64,000 nt of DNA from JAENVU01 sp963801105 (GTDB lineage Bacteria > Actinomycetota > Acidimicrobiia > IMCC26256 > JAENVU01). The translations under genes and the position numbers were made by a program. The number at the start of each line of letters is the position of its first letter. Position 1 is the stretch's first letter. Location: positions 124,001 through 188,000 of the forward strand of contig CAWDDH010000003.1 in the NCBI GenBank assembly GCA_963801105.1, given 5' to 3'. Positions 60,098 to 64,000 of the stretch are shown piece after piece. A model generated the notes under the pieces. The model was not told the DNA's origin, did not search any database, and saw nothing but the letters and a program-made list of their open reading frames with translations.

Positions 60098-60306
60098 TCG
60101 GAGCCGAGGGAGAAGCCGCCGTCGAGGACGAGGTCCGGCGGGAGCAGCGCCGAGAAGTGCGCCACGACCTCGGCCGCGTCGCGGGGGCCGGGCGTGGGGT
60201 CCGCGACGGGAAGCGTCGAGCTCGGGCGCGGTGCCGGTGCGTCGGTGGTGACGAGGCGCAGGTGCGCTCGTCGCGTTGTGCGCCGGTGTCCGGTGATCGT
60301 TGCCAT
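60094..60306 (-). CDS. Small hypothetical protein (70 aa)
   Basis: ATG 60306 has CGGAGG 10 nt upstream. The 70-aa product has a basic N-terminus (HRRTTRRAHLRLV), a Pro/Ser stretch and a C-terminal DAAEVVAHFSALLPPDLVLDGGFSLG. No domain is recognised. The gap before it contains an ATCCC...GGGAT dyad at 60379-60396 that could be regulatory. It is convergent to the SDR gene, sharing a CTAG stop overlap. Confidence 0.55.
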   Translation of the reverse strand: MATITGHRRTTRRAHLRLVTTDAPAPRPSSTLPVADPTPGPRDAAEVVAHFSALLPPDLVLDGGFSLGSD

Positions 60307-60419
60307 CGGATTTGCCTCCGTGAGTGGTGAGTCCCCCATCCCGCTGCGCGCAGCCTTCTCCGATCCGGGCGCGACGGCATCCCCACAATGAGGGATTCCG
60401 ATGACCGCGCGCAGGAGTG

Positions 60420-61682
60420 CTAGATGCGGTCGAGCTCGAGCATCCGGATCGCGTTCCCGCGCAGCACCTTGTACGCGACCTCGTCACTGAACCCCGCGAG
60501 CATCTTCTGGATGTACGCGTGCGAGTCCGGCCAGGTGGTGTCGGTGTGCGGGTAGTCGGTCTCGAAGCAGACGTTGTCGACGCCGACCTCGTCGAGCGAC
60601 GCGAGCCCGTGATGGTCCGCGGTGAAGCAACCGAAGATCCGGCCGTAGTAGTAGGTCGACGGCGGCTCGGGGATCAGCTCCTTCGAGTGCTGCCAGCTGT
60701 CGTGCTGGTTCCACACCGTGTCGGCCCGCTCGAGCGCGTATGGGATCCACCCGATCTGGCCCTCGGAGTACGCGAGCTTGAGCTTCGGGAACTGGATCAG
60801 CTTGCCGCTGAAGAGCCAGTCGGCGAGCGAGGCCATCGAGTTGTTGAAGGCGAGCGTGCCGCCCACGCCCTTGGGCGCGTCCGGTGACGCGGCCGGGTTC
60901 GTGGACGACGAGCCGATGTGCATGCAAAGGGTCACGCCGGTCTCGTTGCAGACGTCGAAGACCGGGTCCCACTCCCCGCTGTGGATCGTGGGCAGCTTCA
61001 GGTGGTGCGGGAGCTCGCTGAAGCAGAACGCACGGACGCCGCGCTCGGCGTTGCGACGGATCTCGGCGGCCGCGAGCTCGACGTCCCACAACGGCATGAT
61101 GCAGAGCGGGATGTTCACGCCCTTGGACGGCGCGCACCACTCCTCCACCATCCAGTCGTTGTACGCACGGACGCACGCGAGCCCAAGATCGCGATCCGGG
61201 TGCTCGGAGAAGGTCTGGCCGCAGAAGCGCGGAAACGTGGGGAACGGCAGCGAGCCGTCGGTCCAGTTGCGTTCGAAGTCCACGATCCGCGCGTCGCGGT
61301 CGTAGCAGCCCGGCCGCATCTCGTCGTAGGTGAGCGCGGTCATCACCATCTTCGTGCGGTCGAACTTCGAGAGGTCACCGTCGGGCGTGGCCTCCAGCGG
61401 GATGGCGACGAAGCGCTTGTGGACGTAGATGAGCTGGTCGTCGAAGTACCAGGCGTCGCCCCACAGGCCGTCGGGGTCCTCGCTCATCTGATAGCGCGCG
61501 CCGGGCATGTGCCGGAACGGCCCCCAGCGCTTGCGCTCCACGCGTGGGCCACGCGCCCGGTGCCGCTCGGGGAGCCACGTCTGCCACACGTGCGGCGGCT
61601 CCACCACGTGGTCGTCGACGCTCACGATCTTCGGCAGCACCCGCTCCGGCGTCGCCGCGGCATGTTCCTGGGTGGCCGTCAT
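60420..61682 (-). CDS. Amidohydrolase-family metal hydrolase/decarboxylase
   Basis: The 420-aa protein is of the amidohydrolase_2 (ACMSD-like) group: VSVDDHVVEPPHVW at the first strand holds the metal-binding D/H, VTLCMHIGSS carries a later His, and VCFETDYPHTDTTWPDS the final Asp. Members decarboxylate or hydrolyse aromatic carboxylates and related compounds. It fits the pool of catabolic genes here. TACCCT on the minus strand is 7 nt before ATG 61682, placing the start and suggesting a leaderless mRNA. Confidence 0.87.
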   Translation of the reverse strand: MTATQEHAAATPERVLPKIVSVDDHVVEPPHVWQTWLPERHRARGPRVERKRWGPFRHMPGARYQMSEDPDGLWGDAWYFDDQLIYVHKRFVAIPLEATPDGDLSKFDRTKMVMTALTYDEMRPGCYDRDARIVDFERNWTDGSLPFPTFPRFCGQTFSEHPDRDLGLACVRAYNDWMVEEWCAPSKGVNIPLCIMPLWDVELAAAEIRRNAERGVRAFCFSELPHHLKLPTIHSGEWDPVFDVCNETGVTLCMHIGSSSTNPAASPDAPKGVGGTLAFNNSMASLADWLFSGKLIQFPKLKLAYSEGQIGWIPYALERADTVWNQHDSWQHSKELIPEPPSTYYYGRIFGCFTADHHGLASLDEVGVDNVCFETDYPHTDTTWPDSHAYIQKMLAGFSDEVAYKVLRGNAIRMLELDRI

Positions 61683-61689
61683 GACCGCG

Positions 61690-61695
61690 AGGGTA
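61690..61695 (-). promoter_or_regulatory. -10 element TACCCT of amidohydrolase gene
   Basis: TACCCT on the minus strand ends 7 nt before ATG 61682 without a Shine-Dalgarno. Confidence 0.42.
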
Positions 61696-61708
61696 CCTGA
61701 CGCCGGCG

Positions 61709-63172
61709 TCAGCTTCCCGTCGACGGAGACGCGGCGACATCGACCGCGCGCACCGCAACCGGCGTGGCGCTCGCGGCGGACTCGGGATCGAGCTGCACCC
61801 GGATCCCGCCCGGCGTCGCCTCCCACTCGCACGGGACGCCGTCGACCGTGGTGACGGCCGTGGTCGGCGTCGCCACGAGGTCGGCGAGCGTCGCCGTCGC
61901 CGCACCGCGCTCGAGGAGGGCGAACACCTCACGGTCCCGTGCGGTGTAGCGCACCGCGACGCCTTCGGTCGTCGTGCCGTCGGGTCGCACCCACGGTCGC
62001 GTCGACCGCACGGCGGCGCCGAAGTCGTGCATCCAGCCGGCGAGCCACTCGAGGCGGAGCCGCTGCTCGTCGGGAATCTGCGCGTCCACACCCCGGGGAC
62101 CCACGTTGAGGAGCAGGTTCCCGTTCTTGCTCACCATGTCGGCGAAGGACCAGAGCAGGTCCTCGCGGGTGAGGAAGTGCTCCGGGCGGGAGGCGGCGTT
62201 GTAGCCGAACGACCGGTCCATGCCGCGCACACACTCCCACGGCCGGCGCTGGATGTGGTCGAACGACGTGTACTCGGGGGTGCGCACGTCGTAGTACGGC
62301 GGCTCGGGCGGAATCAGGCCACCGTTCTTGCGCGCCTGGCGGACCGCGGCCGCGTCGACGGCGCGACGAGCCGGGCCGAGCTTCATCGCTCCGGCCAGTG
62401 CGTTCCACGGCATCCAGCGATCGTTGACGACTCCGTCGGGAACGGCCGCGTAGTAATCGGCGAAGAGCGGCCACAGCTGCTTCGCCTCGTCGGGCCACGC
62501 GATGTCGTTCCACAACACGCTCGGCCGGTAGCGCTCGATGAGCTCGCGGACCTGCGCGGCCGCGTACGCGGGGTAGTCACCACGAGGGATGGCGGCGATG
62601 AGGTCGGACATCGCGCCAAGGGGCCGCGGCTCGAACGTCCAGTCCAGGCCGCCGGAGTAGTACACGCCGAACCGCAGACCGACACCCCGTACCGCTTCCG
62701 CCAGCTCGCCCACGACGTCACGCGCGGACTGGAACCCGCCAAGACGCGGATTCGCGACCGCCGACGGCCAGAGGCAGTAGCCGTCGTGGTGCTTGGTCAC
62801 GAGTACGACGTACCGCGCGCCGGTCGCGGCGAAGGTGCGCGCCCAGTCGTCCGGGTCCCAGGTCGCGAGCCCGGCCTGCCAGTCGTCGACGAAGCTGCGG
62901 TAGTCGCGGTCGCCGTAGGTCTCCCGGTGGAACCGGGCGACCGGGCTGTCGGGGAAGCGCAACGAGTTCTCGTACCACTCGGTGTAGGGCGACCACCCCA
63001 TCGCCCGGCGGTCGCCCGACTGCACCATGGCGCTCACGTCCGCGTCGACGGGGGCGAACGCCGGCACCGACGCCGGCGTCCAGTGCACGAAGATCCCGAG
63101 CTTGGCATCCCGCCACCAGGTGGGCACCTCGTGGCGCCGCAGCTCCTTCAGCGTCGATCTGCGTACGGACAT
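61709..63172 (-). CDS. GH29 alpha-L-fucosidase, copy 2
   Basis: The 487-aa enzyme aligns without gaps with copy 1 (21606-23081) through its first 223 residues, sharing KLGIFVHWTPASVP, SPYTEWYENSLRFPDS, the nucleophile D223 in SVLWND, and NGNLLLNVGPRGVDAQIP. It differs in the C-terminal beta domain and in surface loops, so substrates may differ. It also lacks a signal peptide. GAAGGATCC precedes the start. It is the last minus-strand gene, divergent from DsbB. Confidence 0.92.
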   Translation of the reverse strand: MSVRRSTLKELRRHEVPTWWRDAKLGIFVHWTPASVPAFAPVDADVSAMVQSGDRRAMGWSPYTEWYENSLRFPDSPVARFHRETYGDRDYRSFVDDWQAGLATWDPDDWARTFAATGARYVVLVTKHHDGYCLWPSAVANPRLGGFQSARDVVGELAEAVRGVGLRFGVYYSGGLDWTFEPRPLGAMSDLIAAIPRGDYPAYAAAQVRELIERYRPSVLWNDIAWPDEAKQLWPLFADYYAAVPDGVVNDRWMPWNALAGAMKLGPARRAVDAAAVRQARKNGGLIPPEPPYYDVRTPEYTSFDHIQRRPWECVRGMDRSFGYNAASRPEHFLTREDLLWSFADMVSKNGNLLLNVGPRGVDAQIPDEQRLRLEWLAGWMHDFGAAVRSTRPWVRPDGTTTEGVAVRYTARDREVFALLERGAATATLADLVATPTTAVTTVDGVPCEWEATPGGIRVQLDPESAASATPVAVRAVDVAASPSTGS

Positions 63173-63295
63173 TCAGGGGATCCTTCTCGCGCGGGGAGCC
63201 GATCGAGCCGGGGCGAGCGCAGAGCCGAGCCGCGTCGGACCGGGCCCATCGGACCGGCACACGGTACCCGTGTGCCGAGGAGAGACGCCGGTCTG

Positions 63296-63874
63296 ATGTC
63301 AGACTGCACGATCGTGGAGGTCACCGACTGGTATCGCATCTTCGCCTGGTTGGCGATCGCGACGGAGATCACGATCGTCGGCCTGGTGGTCGTGCGGATC
63401 GTCGGATTCACCGCCGGGGGCACGTCGCGCTGGACGCAGGTGCACGACGGGCTGCGGTCCCAGGGGCTCGCGCTCGTCGCGCTGGTCGCGGCCGTCGCGA
63501 CCGCGGGCTCGCTGTACCTGTCGGAGGGGGCGCACCTCGTGCCCTGCCGGTTGTGCTGGTACCAGCGGACGATGATGTACCCGCTCGCGGTGATCCTGAT
63601 CGTCGCCGCCGTACGACGCGACTGGTCGATCCGGCCGTACGCGATCGCGCTCGCGCTGATCGGCGCGACGATCTCCACCTGGCACGTGCTCGTCGAGTGG
63701 AACCCCGGACTCGAGAGCTCCACCTCCTGCGACCCCACGAACCCCTGCTCCGCCCTGCCGCTGTCGCGGTACGCGGGGTACCTGTCGATCCCCACCATGG
63801 CCGGCTCCGCGTTCCTGCTCATCGCCCTGGTGCTGTGGTTCGCGGGTCGACCGACATCCGAGGAGACCTCATGA
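63296..63874 (+). CDS. DsbB/BdbC-like disulfide bond formation protein
   Basis: The 192-aa integral membrane protein has about four helices and the DsbB cysteine pairs C84-C87 (CRLCWYQR, next to the quinone) and C145/C151 (SCDPTNPC) in an outer loop. It should reoxidise a DsbA-like thiol oxidase using quinone. Its stop overlaps the ATG of the next gene (ATGA), indicating operon coupling with a membrane-anchored partner cut by the window edge. Confidence 0.9.
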   Translation: MSDCTIVEVTDWYRIFAWLAIATEITIVGLVVVRIVGFTAGGTSRWTQVHDGLRSQGLALVALVAAVATAGSLYLSEGAHLVPCRLCWYQRTMMYPLAVILIVAAVRRDWSIRPYAIALALIGATISTWHVLVEWNPGLESSTSCDPTNPCSALPLSRYAGYLSIPTMAGSAFLLIALVLWFAGRPTSEETS

Positions 63875-64000
63875 CCCCGAAGCAACGTCCCGCGAAGTCC
63901 CAGTTCCCCGTGTTCTGGATCGCGGTCGGCTTCATCGCCGTAATCGCGATCGTCGCGATCGTGGTGACGGTGACGTCGAAGGACAACACCACGAGCTCGG
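63871..64000 (+). CDS. N-terminal fragment of membrane-anchored protein, probably DsbA-like
   Basis: Only 43 codons are in the window: a basic, soluble start (MTPKQRPAKSQF), a transmembrane anchor (FWIAVGFIAVIAIVAIVV) and the beginning of an extracytoplasmic linker. Position directly after DsbB with ATGA overlap suggests a DsbA/thioredoxin-like partner. The catalytic domain lies outside, so this stays an inference. Confidence 0.6.
   Translation, partial: MTPKQRPAKSQFPVFWIAVGFIAVIAIVAIVVTVTSKDNTTSS

Noticed and set aside
60379..60396. ATCCC...GGGAT dyad before the 70-aa gene
   Set aside because: Short arms and no regulator context; mentioned with the gene but not called as a site.

Overview
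This is chromosomal DNA of very high G+C content, tightly packed with genes on both strands. It has no rRNA, tRNA, insertion sequence, phage or CRISPR array that I can see. The gene families point to an actinobacterium, probably Acidimicrobiia or a relative: F420-dependent enzymes (DDN-type nitroreductase, PPOX-class reductase, TIGR03617-type luciferase-like enzyme), DUF427, TIGR03086, inositol-3-phosphate synthase, a SARP/BTAD regulator, an OmpR-type two-component system with ApbE and a ferric-reductase-like membrane protein, and threonine/proline-rich lipoproteins. Many genes have a TAnnnT -10 hexamer 6-8 nt before the start codon, so much of the transcription is probably leaderless. Taxonomy is inferred from gene content only.

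Layout. Positions 1-8.3 kb hold an end-truncated membrane protein and a response-regulator-like protein, a thiolase, an ECF sigma/anti-sigma pair divergent from a lipoprotein, a Cys-rich 59-aa protein under a palindromic promoter, an HD hydrolase, a PhyH dioxygenase, an F420 nitroreductase and a fatty acid desaturase. Positions 8.5-13.7 kb hold a large SARP/BTAD ATPase regulator (frameshifted as given) divergent from a Wzz/BY-kinase-like polysaccharide copolymerase. Positions 14-16.9 kb hold a methyltransferase, an F420 PPOX protein and a PHB-depolymerase-like lipoprotein. Positions 17.1-19.2 kb hold a sulfide:quinone-oxidoreductase-like gene with TusE/DsrC-like and DsrE2-like sulfur carriers. 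Positions 19.2-25.3 kb (minus strand) run from two small membrane proteins through a ferric-reductase-like protein, a secreted SNase and a GH29 fucosidase to an unusual phosphodiesterase-EEP fusion. Divergent to this, at 25.4-28.2 kb, are the response regulator, histidine kinase and ApbE. A reverse-complementary three-box GTGAAG array with identical 23/11-bp spacing sits at both ends of the two-component operon.

Positions 28.2-38.6 kb hold an SDR epimerase, a secreted PLL beta-propeller/L,D-transpeptidase fusion, DUF427, a secreted phosphoesterase, a truncated TolB/IPT protein, a secreted glycosidase, a NUDIX enzyme, an F420 oxidoreductase and an acyl-CoA synthetase. Positions 38.6-51.1 kb are enriched in oxygenases (PhyH, TauD, AlkB, P450, IPNS-like), with inositol phosphate synthase, PAP2, GNAT, a metallo-beta-lactamase-fold enzyme, DUF2237, an EamA transporter and a phosphotransferase. 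Positions 51.1-53.7 kb encode an 876-aa coiled-coil protein whose best start is CTG. Positions 53.9-64 kb hold a DUF1214 protein and a sulfotransferase (both frameshifted as given), a beta-propeller lipoprotein, a thioesterase-alcohol dehydrogenase pair, a divergent SDR, an amidohydrolase, a second GH29 and a DsbB-like protein followed by the start of its partner.

Together the genes suggest an aerobic heterotroph that activates and oxidises acyl/alicyclic substrates, handles sulfide or persulfide, degrades fucose-containing glycans and keeps an extracytoplasmic thiol/flavin redox system. Three single-base frameshifts in otherwise intact conserved genes may be assembly errors rather than decay.
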